Shown here in pieces: positions 9,137 through 17,684 of a stretch of DNA of 64,000 nt. The notes under the pieces are model-generated. The model was not told where the DNA came from and did no database searches. It saw only the letters and a list, made by a program, of their open reading frames with translations. The first letter of the stretch is position 1. Each line of letters starts with the position of its first letter. The translations under genes and the position numbers were made by a program. The DNA is taken from assembly GCF_004348455.1 (NCBI RefSeq), contig NZ_SMKA01000010.1:1-64000 (forward strand), read 5' to 3'. Origin of the DNA: Kribbella albertanoniae (GTDB lineage Bacteria > Actinomycetota > Actinomycetes > Propionibacteriales > Kribbellaceae).

Positions 9137-10500
9137 TTGCTGCGAATCACTCCGAGGGGATCGACGCGCTGTTTGATCGTGCTCAGGCGTGCCTGCACGT
9201 CGGGCGGGTAGAGCTCGCCGCTCGGTTCGCCCGAAGCGAAGTTGGGTAGCTGACGGCCGGTGATCCACTGCGCCATCTGCGTCTGAACGGCCTCGATGCC
9301 TGCGGCAACCGGTACAGCCATCTCCGGTGCCGCTACGAAGCCACCGAACAAGAGCAGATACGGCTCCTCGATATGGCCCGCTGCCCCGTTCGCCTCGTCC
9401 GCCCGGGTGAACTCGCCGCCCAGATGACGCACCTCGAAAGCGAACAGTGGCGAAGCCGTCCCGGGCTCGGCGACCTTGAGCAACGCATCGATTGCCTCTT
9501 CGTCGAACCCAGACAGCAGCACGACCTTCAGCAGACCGGGCATCGGGTCGTCCGGCTCTTGCGCGATCGATCCCAACTCGCTCAACGGGACGACTGCTAC
9601 CGAATCAGCGGCCGGCTCGGCAACGGCCCGCAGTGGCGCGAGGAGGTTCTCTGCCTCATCCCGACCACCAAGATACGTCGAGTCGACAGCAACAAACCAC
9701 CGCCCGCGGACAGGCTCTGGAACGAACGGGACGTCGGGGAAGTTCAGCAGCCACGCCCACAGTGTGAGTTCGTCGGGCGCATCGGCGGTCACCTCGGCGA
9801 ACGCCCTCAACACATCGCGCGCATGCTCTACCGGCCACATGAGCCGCCCACCGTAAATCTCGTCGATGAAAACGAGACCGATCTCCATCGCGACAACGAT
9901 GCCGAAGTCACCGCCGCCACCGCGCAGCGCCCAGAACAACTCCGGATCCGACTCTCGGGTGACGCGGCGCAGATCTCCCTGCGGATCCACGAGTTCGACC
10001 GCACGAATGTGGTTCGCAGCCTGTCCGTAGCGGCGCCCGAACCAGCTGATACCGCCGCCGAGCGTGTATCCGACCACGGTCGTATCCCCAGAACTGCCCG
10101 GCAAACCGCTCAGAGCGGTGCCGCTGAGAGCGCTGTTCAGATCTCGCCACCGTACGCCGGCCTCGACGCGTGCGACGCCGTCCCCGAGGTTGACCTCGAG
10201 ACCGGTCATCCCCCCGGTGCGCAGCAGAATCGTCCCGCTCAACGCAGGCGTGGCCCCATGACCAACTGGCTGGGCAGAGACCGCCAAGCCATGCCGGCCG
10301 GCGAACTTGACTGCGGCAACGATGTCGTCGGCACCTTTGACGTGCACCACCGCCGCCGGCCGCTGATCGGCCAGCAGATGCCAGGCCAGCCTCTCGGTGT
10401 CCCACTCCGCGTCACCTGCTACGACAACTCGCCCAGCAACCTGCCGACGCAGTACCTCGACCAATTGCGGCGCCAGAGTGGCGATTTCCTTGCTTTCCAC
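9115..10500 (-). CDS. FAD-linked oxidase, berberine-bridge-enzyme (BBE) type
   Basis: The 461-aa protein has the FAD_binding_4 (PCMH) fold in its N-terminal half. VGHGATPAL is the His-containing FAD loop, and ARVEAGVRWRDL, YTLGGGISWFGRRYG and ALRGGGGDFGIVVAMEI follow. The C-terminal BBE tail is RVDPLGVIRSNHPV. Such enzymes oxidise alcohols, sugars or alkaloid-like substrates. GTG at 10500 has a GAGGGGG ribosome site. A TAGGTA element at 10584-10620 points at this gene. It is divergent from the efflux pump at 10740. Confidence 0.9.
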   Translation of the reverse strand: MESKEIATLAPQLVEVLRRQVAGRVVVAGDAEWDTERLAWHLLADQRPAAVVHVKGADDIVAAVKFAGRHGLAVSAQPVGHGATPALSGTILLRTGGMTGLEVNLGDGVARVEAGVRWRDLNSALSGTALSGLPGSSGDTTVVGYTLGGGISWFGRRYGQAANHIRAVELVDPQGDLRRVTRESDPELFWALRGGGGDFGIVVAMEIGLVFIDEIYGGRLMWPVEHARDVLRAFAEVTADAPDELTLWAWLLNFPDVPFVPEPVRGRWFVAVDSTYLGGRDEAENLLAPLRAVAEPAADSVAVVPLSELGSIAQEPDDPMPGLLKVVLLSGFDEEAIDALLKVAEPGTASPLFAFEVRHLGGEFTRADEANGAAGHIEEPYLLLFGGFVAAPEMAVPVAAGIEAVQTQMAQWITGRQLPNFASGEPSGELYPPDVQARLSTIKQRVDPLGVIRSNHPVRPD

Positions 10501-10583
10501 CGGTCCCCCTCAGGAGTTCATCTCCGAGCACCCCGGTCAGGGCGCGATGCCAGTTCTACGTACTGCGCAGAACGATCCGCATC

Positions 10584-10620
10584 GGTAGGAACTACCCAAG
10601 CCAGGCTTCCCCCTACCTAC
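10584..10620 (-). promoter_or_regulatory. TAGGTA-type element upstream of the BBE oxidase
   Basis: On the minus strand it reads GTAGGTA, N14, TTGGGTA, GTTCC, TACC, with 21 bp between the two half-sites (plus-strand TACCCAA at 10593 and TACCTAC at 10614). The TACC end faces the oxidase start at 10500, 84 bp away. It is one of six copies with the same architecture. Confidence 0.6.
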
Positions 10621-10697
10621 TGCGGTGGCGCCGGGAACCGACCTGAGGCCGCTACGCGTATCGGGTGCGAAAGCTGACCGGCCGGTCGATGCCTACT

Positions 10698-10716
10698 GTG
10701 ACCGGCCTTCGGTCAC
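10698..10716. repeat. Short inverted repeat upstream of the efflux pump
   Basis: GTGACCG, 5 nt, CGGTCAC forms a perfect 7-bp dyad 24 bp before the pump start codon. It could be an operator for a repressor of the pump or a small mRNA hairpin. No TetR/MarR gene is adjacent. Confidence 0.4.
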
Positions 10717-10739
10717 CGACCCAAGAGGGGATCTTCACC

Positions 10740-12272
10740 ATGTCAAGAGACGTCATCAGAGCCGATCCGCCGGAGCGACGGCCGCCGGACATGGTCGCCG
10801 AATCGCCCCGACACGGCCATCGGAATCTCGGCCTCGCACTAGCGGTGATCAGCGTTGCCCAGCTGATGATGGTGCTCGACGGCACGGTCGTCAACATCGC
10901 GTTGCCACATATCCAGAAGGACCTCGGCTTCAGCAACGAATCCCTGACCTGGGTGATCACGGCCTACACGCTTGCCTTCGGCGGTCTGCTTCTTCTCGGT
11001 GGCCGGATCGGCGACGTCATCGGCCGCCGCAAGGTGTTCACGTTCGGTGTCGCGCTGTTCGGCGTCGCCTCTTTCCTCGGCGGCATCGCCCAGAACGAGA
11101 CGCTGCTGCTCGCCAGCAGAATCCTGCAGGGTGTCGGTGCCGCAGCAACCTCGCCGAACGCGCTCGCCCTCATCACCACCACCTTCCCAGCTGGCAAGGA
11201 GCGCAACCGCGCCATGGGCGTGTACGCCGCAATATCGGGCGCCGGCGCGGCCATCGGTCTCATCCTCGGTGGCCTACTGACCGAGGCATCCTGGCGCTGG
11301 ACCTTCTTCATCAACACCCCCATCGGCCTGATCGTGGCGCTGCTCGCCATCCGGTACCTCGGTGAGTCGGACCGCCAGCACGGCAAGTTCGATCTGTGGG
11401 GTGCCGCCACCGCAACTCTCGGCCTCACTGCACTGGTCTACGGCCTGACCAATGCCGCGCGGGAAGGTTGGGGCGACCCGGCCACCGTGGCCTTGATCGC
11501 GGGCGGCCTGGCCTTGATCGCTGTCTTCCTCGTCATCGAAGCCCGCTCGAGGCACGCACTGATGCCTCTCCGGATCCTTGCCAACAGAACCCGCGGGGTC
11601 AGCTTCCTCGCGATGCTGACCGTCGGTGCAGCCATGTTCGCAATGTTCTACTTCCTTTGTCTCTTCGTGCAGAACGTCATGGGCTACAGCGCACTGAAGA
11701 CCGGCTTCGCCTTCCTGCCGTTCAGCGTCGGCATCATCGTGGCCGCGCAGGTCGCATCGACCCTGATCGCCCGGATTGATCCACGGTGGATCGCCGGCGG
11801 AGGAAGCATCCTGATGGCAACTGGCCTCTTCGGCTTCAGCAGGCTCGAGGTCGACTCCGTCTACTTGACGTTCCTGCTGCCGACCATCCTCGTCATGGCG
11901 TTCGGCATGGGGCTGATCTGGGTCACACTGACGTTGACCGCGGTCAGCGGCGTCGCGAATGAGGACTCGGGGGTCGGTTCGGCGGTCTTCAACACGGTCC
12001 AGCAGATCGGTGGTGCAGTCGGCCTAGCACTGCTGGGCAGCATCTCCACAAACGCGATCCGGGACAAGTTCACCGAACTGGGCCCCGGTCTGGCACAGGC
12101 CACACAGGCATCGCCTGACCAGGCCCAGCAGCTTCAGGCGCAGGCCACGGCTGTCGCCACCACGCACGGATTCACGACCGCATTCCTGGTGTCGGCGTAC
12201 ATCGCTCTCGGCGCCGCAGTGATCACACTCATCGGCCTCTCGGTCAAGCACAAGGAGCTCGGCAGGGTCTGA
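10740..12272 (+). CDS. MFS drug efflux transporter, DHA2 (EmrB/QacA) type
   Basis: The 510-aa protein has about 14 hydrophobic helices. The DHA2 signature VLDGTVVNIALPHIQ is in TM1 and the loop 2-3 motif GGRIGDVIGRRKVF follows. It exports drugs or metabolites by proton antiport in the inner membrane. ATG at 10740 is chosen for AAGAGGGG upstream and to remove 25 non-membrane residues of a longer frame. A strong terminator follows the gene. The neighbouring glycosyltransferase may act with it in self-resistance, which is inference. Confidence 0.92.
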   Translation: MSRDVIRADPPERRPPDMVAESPRHGHRNLGLALAVISVAQLMMVLDGTVVNIALPHIQKDLGFSNESLTWVITAYTLAFGGLLLLGGRIGDVIGRRKVFTFGVALFGVASFLGGIAQNETLLLASRILQGVGAAATSPNALALITTTFPAGKERNRAMGVYAAISGAGAAIGLILGGLLTEASWRWTFFINTPIGLIVALLAIRYLGESDRQHGKFDLWGAATATLGLTALVYGLTNAAREGWGDPATVALIAGGLALIAVFLVIEARSRHALMPLRILANRTRGVSFLAMLTVGAAMFAMFYFLCLFVQNVMGYSALKTGFAFLPFSVGIIVAAQVASTLIARIDPRWIAGGGSILMATGLFGFSRLEVDSVYLTFLLPTILVMAFGMGLIWVTLTLTAVSGVANEDSGVGSAVFNTVQQIGGAVGLALLGSISTNAIRDKFTELGPGLAQATQASPDQAQQLQAQATAVATTHGFTTAFLVSAYIALGAAVITLIGLSVKHKELGRV

Positions 12273-12292
12273 GCTCAGGAAGCAGCAACACG

Positions 12293-12330
12293 AAGGGCCC
12301 TCCCGCTGTGATACCAGCGGGAGGGCCCTT
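12293..12330. terminator. Strong bidirectional hairpin terminator
   Basis: AAGGGCCCTCCCGCT and AGCGGGAGGGCCCTT pair perfectly over 15 bp with an 8-nt loop, between the converging stops at 12272 and 12351. Confidence 0.9.
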
Positions 12331-12350
12331 CGCAGCTGCCGACGATTCGG

Positions 12351-13637
12351 CTACTTCTCTTGCACCTGCCTCTGAGCGCGCTCGACCAGGTCGATCGCTA
12401 GGCCGGCGCCGCCCTGCTCCTTGTACTCCGCCGCCAACCGAGCGGCAGCCGTCCCGTAGCTGGGCTCGTCAAGCAGCGCCCGGACAGCCTTGCGGATGTT
12501 GAATTCGGAGGGCTTGGCTGACTTCAGATCGATTCCAGCGCCTGACCAGGCCACGCGTGCCGCAACCTCGGGCTTGTCCTCGGTTCGGCCGGCGATCACC
12601 AATGGCACTCCATGCCTCAGAGCATCATTCACGCCGCCGTAGCCACCATTCGTCACGACCACATCAGCGATCGGCAGAAGCCTGTCGTACGGCAGATACG
12701 ACGCTATGCGAGCGTTGTCCGGCAACTTGGTCTGAAGCGATCTCCCGCCGGCAGAGCCGAGGGTGGCGACTACTAGAACGTCTTCGCCGGCCAGGGCGCG
12801 GAGCGTGGGCAGCAGCAAGTCTTCGAAGTCGGCGTTAGCGACGGTGCCCTGCGTCACGTGCACCACCGGGCGCTTGCTGCTCTCGACCTCGGGCCACCAA
12901 TCAGGAGCGTCGACTGAGCTGCTTCCACCGACCAGTGCACCGATGAAATGGACCGCCGCGGGCAGATCGCTCCGTGGGTACTCCAGTCCGGGAACGCCGA
13001 CCTGGAGGTGTAGCCACTGAGACGTCCAGGAGGACATCAAATCTTCGGGAGTTGGCGGCAGGCCGACCTGTTGGCGGATCTGGTTGCGGTAGGCGTTGAT
13101 ATCACGCATCAGCACCGTGTTCAGCAGAGCGCCCAACGCTCGGTTCCGCAATCTGCTGAGAGCAGTCGCAGACGGCCCCAGGCCTGGCCCGAAAGGCGCG
13201 GTGTCTCGGCTTGGCAACGCCAGGGGCGTGATGCCGATCGTTGCCCACGGCACGTTGTCGAGCTCTCCGGCGAGGCGCGCCCCGGTCAGGCCACCATCGC
13301 TGATGATCAGGTCCGGTCGCCGGTCGGTGATCAGTGTCCTGAGGTCGGCAACTTGACCAACCGCCGGGCTAATGAAGAGTTCTTTCATATCCCACTTCAA
13401 CTTGGCTGTACCCCGTTTGGCTGCGCGGTCGGGATAGGCCTCGTCGAGCGGCCGGTCATCGCGATCGAGCTCTGGGCTCATCCCGATGAACTCGGCTCCC
13501 GCAGCCTCGACCACGTCGGCGAAGCGTTGCCCGGTGTACCACCGAATCCGATGGCCGCGCCGAGCGGCCTCACGCACCAGGGGCCGGAACGGGTTCACAT
13601 GTCCAGCCAGCGGATAAGTCGCGACCAGAATTTCCAT
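12351..13637 (-). CDS. GT1-family glycosyltransferase (macrolide/natural-product type)
   Basis: The 428-aa protein is a GT-B fold UDP-sugar transferase. The N-terminal acceptor domain starts EILVATYPLAGHVNPFRPLV with the conserved GHV His. The C-terminal donor motif is VVTNGGYGGVNDALRHGVPL followed by DKPEVAARV. Family members glycosylate macrolides, terpenes or flavonoids, often to inactivate antibiotics. ATG at 13637 has GAAGG upstream. The SnoaL-like gene ends 37 bp upstream on the same strand, so the two are likely one transcript. Confidence 0.9.
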   Translation of the reverse strand: MEILVATYPLAGHVNPFRPLVREAARRGHRIRWYTGQRFADVVEAAGAEFIGMSPELDRDDRPLDEAYPDRAAKRGTAKLKWDMKELFISPAVGQVADLRTLITDRRPDLIISDGGLTGARLAGELDNVPWATIGITPLALPSRDTAPFGPGLGPSATALSRLRNRALGALLNTVLMRDINAYRNQIRQQVGLPPTPEDLMSSWTSQWLHLQVGVPGLEYPRSDLPAAVHFIGALVGGSSSVDAPDWWPEVESSKRPVVHVTQGTVANADFEDLLLPTLRALAGEDVLVVATLGSAGGRSLQTKLPDNARIASYLPYDRLLPIADVVVTNGGYGGVNDALRHGVPLVIAGRTEDKPEVAARVAWSGAGIDLKSAKPSEFNIRKAVRALLDEPSYGTAAARLAAEYKEQGGAGLAIDLVERAQRQVQEK

Positions 13638-13674
13638 TGCATACCTTCGATTGTTCAGGGCAGCACGCTGCCGG

Positions 13675-14139
13675 TCAGTCTTCGAGGCCACGGGCGAGCC
13701 GCGCGCAGTGATCGAACGGAATCTGCCTCACGAGTGGGTCGGCGTGCCGATGCACGATCTGCCACCTGTCGCCGACGCGGCGAAAGACCAGCGTGACGCG
13801 AAGCGACCAATCCTGGTCCGGGAAGCCGCCGACCTCGCCGTGCTGGCGCTCGACCGCCACCAGCACCGCCAGGTCACCGGAGAAGTACGACTGCTCGAGA
13901 TCGAGCACTGCCTCACCGGATGCGAAGAACCGGCTGGTCGCTGTCGCACCAGCCTCGCTGTACACGTACCCATGGGTGGTTTCGCCGCCGTACGGCGCCA
14001 TCAGGGTGTAGTCGTCAGAGTGATCGAACAGCGCGAGATAGTGGTGGATGTCGCCGCGAATCCAAGCGTCCGCGGCCTCGTCCATCCGCCGCACCAACTC
14101 ATCGATCGCTGAGTCTGTGATCTGAGATTCGCTTGCCAT
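13675..14139 (-). CDS. SnoaL-like / NTF2-fold protein
   Basis: The 154-aa protein fits the ketosteroid-isomerase-like NTF2 cone. The N-terminal helix is AIDELVRRMDEAADAWIRGD, then YLALFDHSDDYTLMAPYGGE, and the late strands LRVTLVFRRVGDRWQIVHRHAD have the typical W-x-I-V-H-x-H end. ATG at 14139 has AAGGGG upstream. It may be an enzyme or a binding partner for the glycosyltransferase pathway downstream. The reaction cannot be read from the sequence. Confidence 0.8.
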   Translation of the reverse strand: MASESQITDSAIDELVRRMDEAADAWIRGDIHHYLALFDHSDDYTLMAPYGGETTHGYVYSEAGATATSRFFASGEAVLDLEQSYFSGDLAVLVAVERQHGEVGGFPDQDWSLRVTLVFRRVGDRWQIVHRHADPLVRQIPFDHCARLARGLED

Positions 14140-14308
14140 CGACGCCCCTTGGAGCAACCAACACTGCCGCGCGGATTCCTTGTCTCCGCGCCTGATACCA
14201 CTCTGTACGTTCGCACCCGCGCATCCGGTTCAGGAGCATTGGCAGGGCAAGTCATCCAACGGGCGACCGCCTCGAACCGATCGACCGTCGGCGCTCGTAT
14301 TTCTCAGT

Positions 14309-15361
14309 ATGCAGATGCAAGACGCCGTAGACCTGTGGGTACCGAAGCCCGGTTACTTGAACACCGCCGCTTACGGCCTCCCTCCGAGAACGAGTTGGGA
14401 GGCGCTGGTCTCAGCCCAAGAGGACTGGCTTGTCGGCGAGGGCGGATGGGAGACATGGGCGGCCAGCACGGAGCCATGCCGAGACTCATTCGCCCGACTC
14501 ATCGGCGTGCCGGCATCCGACGTGTTCAGCGCAAGCACCGTCTCAGCCGCAGTCGGCCTCCTCGCTGCCAGCGCCCCGGACAACTCCCGCGTGCTCATCC
14601 CTGACATGGAGTTCACCTCAGTCAGCTTCCCTTGGGTGGTCCACGGGCATCGAGGCATCGAAGTGGTGACTGTTCCCCTGGAGAAGCTCATCGACTCGAT
14701 CGATTCGAGTATCGACATCGTCGCCTTCAGTCTCGTCCAGTCGGCTACCGGAGTGGTCACGGACCTTGCCGAGGTCGCAGCGGCCGCGGCTGCTGCCAGT
14801 GCTCTGGTGATCGTCGACGCTTCACAGGCGGTTGGCTGGCTGCCTTTCAATGCGCTGCTCGCAGATGCAGTGATCAGCACCACCTACAAGTGGCTCATGT
14901 CGCCTCGCGGTGCCACCTTCGGCTATCTGTCCCCCCGGCTACAGGAGCGCTGTCTACCGTTACATGCGGGCTGGACCAGCGGTCGGGATGTCTCAGCCTC
15001 CTTTTATGGCTTGCCGATGGACCTCACCCCGGACGCGCGGCGCTTCGACCAGTCCGCAGCATGGTTCAGCCACGTCGCGACTGCCCCAACACTCGCACTC
15101 CTCGAAGAGATCGGTATTCAGCCGATCCACGATCACGATGTGGCACTCGCCAACACCTTCCGTGCCGGGCTGGGCCTCGAGCCATCCGACTCCGCCATCG
15201 TCAGCCTGAGAGCACCAGGGGTCGATCACCGGCTGGCTGCGGCCGGGATCCGCGCCTCAGCGCGCAACGGCAGCGCTCGCCTTGCCTTCCACCTCTACAC
15301 AACCCCGGCGGACGTCGACCTCGCCCTGAACGCTTTGGCCGGCCTGCACCTGCCGATCTAG
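14309..15361 (+). CDS. Aminotransferase class V (cysteine desulfurase-like) PLP enzyme
   Basis: The 350-aa PLP fold-type I protein has VIVDASQAVGWLPF carrying the PLP-binding Asp and STTYKWLMSPRG with the Schiff-base Lys. The N-terminus GYLNTAAYGLPPR is the usual class V opening. Length suits small class V aminotransferases, so isopenicillin-epimerase or desulfurase-like chemistry is possible. The ATG at 14309 is the first in a cluster (14309, 14315), and no strong ribosome site separates them. It is divergent from the SnoaL-like gene. Confidence 0.85.
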   Translation: MQMQDAVDLWVPKPGYLNTAAYGLPPRTSWEALVSAQEDWLVGEGGWETWAASTEPCRDSFARLIGVPASDVFSASTVSAAVGLLAASAPDNSRVLIPDMEFTSVSFPWVVHGHRGIEVVTVPLEKLIDSIDSSIDIVAFSLVQSATGVVTDLAEVAAAAAAASALVIVDASQAVGWLPFNALLADAVISTTYKWLMSPRGATFGYLSPRLQERCLPLHAGWTSGRDVSASFYGLPMDLTPDARRFDQSAAWFSHVATAPTLALLEEIGIQPIHDHDVALANTFRAGLGLEPSDSAIVSLRAPGVDHRLAAAGIRASARNGSARLAFHLYTTPADVDLALNALAGLHLPI

Positions 15362-15501
15362 CGAGCGCCTGGCAAGTCATCCAGCCGATATCGTCAGCTG
15401 GTGACCAGGTGACCCGGCGGTGTCGAACCGAGGCCGACGACAAACGCGTACAGGTAGTGACAGGAACAGTAGGACGAACGAGCGGTAAGGCAGAAACGAT
15501 C

Positions 15502-16152
15502 ATGGGTGAGGAATCAGGTTCCCTGAACCGGCACGATGGTTCAGCACCGGATAGTTCAGTCCTGCACGGATCCCCGGGATTAGAGCGGATCCTGCGCGAG
15601 AAGGCAGTCTGGGCGGTACCTCCAACTGACCTCGAGGAGCGCATTCGGAAACAGCTCGCCGCATTCCCGCCAGCCGACGACGACTCATCCGCGCTCCCGC
15701 AACGGCCACGACGCGGCTTCCTCACCCGCGGCAGGCTGACGCTGGCCGCGTCTGTAGGCCTGGTCGCTGCCGCAGGCGGCGTCGGACTGGCCGCGCTGCA
15801 AGGTGGTGGCACTGCACACAGCAATCTCGCCGGCACCCCACTCGCACCGAATGCGAGAGCCGAGGTCGGCGTCCGCGACACCTCTTCCGGCGTCGAGATC
15901 AGGCTCAAGGTCGACGGCCTACCGGGCGCACCGGCCGGCAGCTACTACCAGGGATGGGTCAAGGGCTCTCAAGGCACCATCACCATCGGCACCTTCCACC
16001 TGCGCAAGGGCTCGGACGATGTCGTGCTCTGGTCCGGGGTCGATCTGCGGACCTATCCGACGATTACGGTCACCGTCCAGTCAGAGACTGCAGGACCCGC
16101 CTCATCCGGCCGGGTAGTCCTCACCGGGCAGGCGCCTGCAGCCTTCCGCTGA
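15502..16152 (+). CDS. Anti-sigma-K (RskA) C-terminal domain protein, orphan
   Basis: The 216-aa protein has a cytoplasmic N-terminus of about 75 residues, one transmembrane helix (LTLAASVGLVAAAGGVGLAA), and an extracytoplasmic domain with QGWVKGSQGTITIGTFHLRK. That last segment matches the RskA C-terminal fold. The usual N-terminal anti-sigma domain with its zinc-type His/Cys motif is missing, and only a linker-like KAVWAVPPTDLEERI remains. No sigma gene is adjacent. The last 32 bp overlap the convergent decarboxylase gene. Confidence 0.8.
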   Translation: MGEESGSLNRHDGSAPDSSVLHGSPGLERILREKAVWAVPPTDLEERIRKQLAAFPPADDDSSALPQRPRRGFLTRGRLTLAASVGLVAAAGGVGLAALQGGGTAHSNLAGTPLAPNARAEVGVRDTSSGVEIRLKVDGLPGAPAGSYYQGWVKGSQGTITIGTFHLRKGSDDVVLWSGVDLRTYPTITVTVQSETAGPASSGRVVLTGQAPAAFR

Positions 16153-17584
16153 CGCCAACCGGACGTACAGCCGGGCTTGAATGGCGAAGGATCGCCGCGA
16201 CTGCCTCCTCGATGCGGGCGGCGTCTACGCGGTGATGGAGGATGCACATCCTGATCATCATGCGCCCATCGATCCTCGTGCTGGACAGGTGGACGCGACC
16301 TTCAGCATTCACCGCGGCCAGCAAGACAGCTGTCCGCTCATCGACCGCCGCATCGTCGCCGGCCATGCGGAAGACGACAGTCGAAAGGACCGGTGGGGAG
16401 TGCACAGCGAGCTGGGGTTGCGCGACGAGAACGGCGTACACCTGCTCGGCCAGGTCGAGTTTCTCCTCCAAAGCAACACGGAAAGCCGACACTCCATGAA
16501 GATGGAGCGGTAGCCAGACACGCAGACCGCGGAAGTCGCGCGTGAGGTCGATGCTGTAGTCAGCGAAATCCGGCAGATCGCTGCCCCGAAGGTCCTGCAG
16601 GTAGGGGGCAGCGTCAGCAGCATGCGCCTGCCGGAGCAGCTCACTATCGCGAACCAGCAGGCAACCTGTCCCCATGGCCACAAACAGACTCTTGTGAGGG
16701 TCTAGGACGATAGAGTCCGCAAGCTCGATCCCACTCATCCGTTCGCGACCCCGGCCTGTCAGCTGGAAGAACCCTCCATAGGCAGCATCGACATGCAGCC
16801 AAAGATCCTGCGTGGCAGCGACGTCGGCCAGGTCCCGGATCGGATCGATCGTGCCCGCATTCGTCGTGCCGGCACTCGCCGCTACGAAGAACGGCCGCAT
16901 GCCTCTCCTCTGATCTGCCGAGATGGCCGACCGAAGTGCTGTGACATCCATCCGAAGGTGTTCATCAACCGGCACGACCCGAAGGTTGTCGCGCCGGAAG
17001 CCGGCGAGCAAAGCAGCCTTGACCACGCACCCGTGGGTCTGCTCCGTGACATAGATGATCCCGCTAACTGAAGAGCCACGCAGCTTGGCTACTCGCGCGG
17101 TGATCAGCGCGGAGAGCGTAGCTGTGGAGCCGCCCGTGGTGAAGACACCCATTGCTTCCGGTGGCAGGTAGAACAAATCGGCGATCCAGCGCAGGACACT
17201 ACTCTCCATTGCGACCAGGCCAGGTGCCGGAACGGCTTGACCAGTGAAGCGGCTGAGAACTCCCGCGATCAGGTCTGCCACTGCGGACGTGACCAGACCG
17301 CTGCTGGGCACGTAGGCGAGGAGCCCACCGCTGGCAACGTTGATCCCCTTGGACGCCGCACGGTCGACGGTAGCTAGGAGTTCCCCGAGCGGACGGCCGT
17401 GCTCCGGCGGTGGTCGCCGCACACCGGTACTGCGCAGCATCAACGGAACATCGACGAAATCGGTCACCGGCTCGGTGGGCAGACGATCGACCACCGCGAT
17501 CAGGTACTCGGTGACCTCGTTGAGGACGCTGCGGAGGTCGCTTCCGCTCAGGTCAAAACCGGCAGGCAAATCTACTTCGTGCAT
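16121..17584 (-). CDS. Group II PLP-dependent amino-acid decarboxylase
   Basis: The 487-aa protein has the aromatic-L-amino-acid/glutamate decarboxylase signature. TTGGSTATLSALITAR binds PLP phosphate, HVDAAYGGFFQL holds the PLP-ring Asp, and VLDPHKSLF carries the Schiff-base Lys. Known relatives make tryptamine, tyramine, phenethylamine or diaminobutyrate products. ATG at 17584 is preferred to an in-frame TTG at 17590. A TAGGTA element at 17621-17658 lies 37 bp upstream and points at this gene. Confidence 0.9.
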   Translation of the reverse strand: MHEVDLPAGFDLSGSDLRSVLNEVTEYLIAVVDRLPTEPVTDFVDVPLMLRSTGVRRPPPEHGRPLGELLATVDRAASKGINVASGGLLAYVPSSGLVTSAVADLIAGVLSRFTGQAVPAPGLVAMESSVLRWIADLFYLPPEAMGVFTTGGSTATLSALITARVAKLRGSSVSGIIYVTEQTHGCVVKAALLAGFRRDNLRVVPVDEHLRMDVTALRSAISADQRRGMRPFFVAASAGTTNAGTIDPIRDLADVAATQDLWLHVDAAYGGFFQLTGRGRERMSGIELADSIVLDPHKSLFVAMGTGCLLVRDSELLRQAHAADAAPYLQDLRGSDLPDFADYSIDLTRDFRGLRVWLPLHLHGVSAFRVALEEKLDLAEQVYAVLVAQPQLAVHSPPVLSTVVFRMAGDDAAVDERTAVLLAAVNAEGRVHLSSTRIDGRMMIRMCILHHRVDAARIEEAVAAILRHSSPAVRPVGVSGRLQAPAR

Positions 17585-17620
17585 AACCAAAGGACATCCG
17601 ACGAACTCGGATCAATCTTC

Positions 17621-17658
17621 GGTAGTAGATACCTAGGATTCGGTAACTCAATACCTAG
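17621..17658 (-). promoter_or_regulatory. TAGGTA-type element between decarboxylase and LAL regulator
   Basis: On the minus strand it reads CTAGGTA, N15, CTAGGTA, TCTAC, TACC. The half-sites start 22 bp apart, and the last 16 bases are identical to the element at 5362-5377. The TACC end faces the decarboxylase. The element also sits 27 bp before the LAL start at 17685, so one protein could affect both. Confidence 0.7.
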
Positions 17659-17684
17659 TTTCCTCTGAGATGGGATACTGAAGT

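Noticed and set aside
9373-10677. 434-codon plus-strand open frame
   Set aside because: It is antisense to the BBE oxidase, which carries clear FAD motifs.
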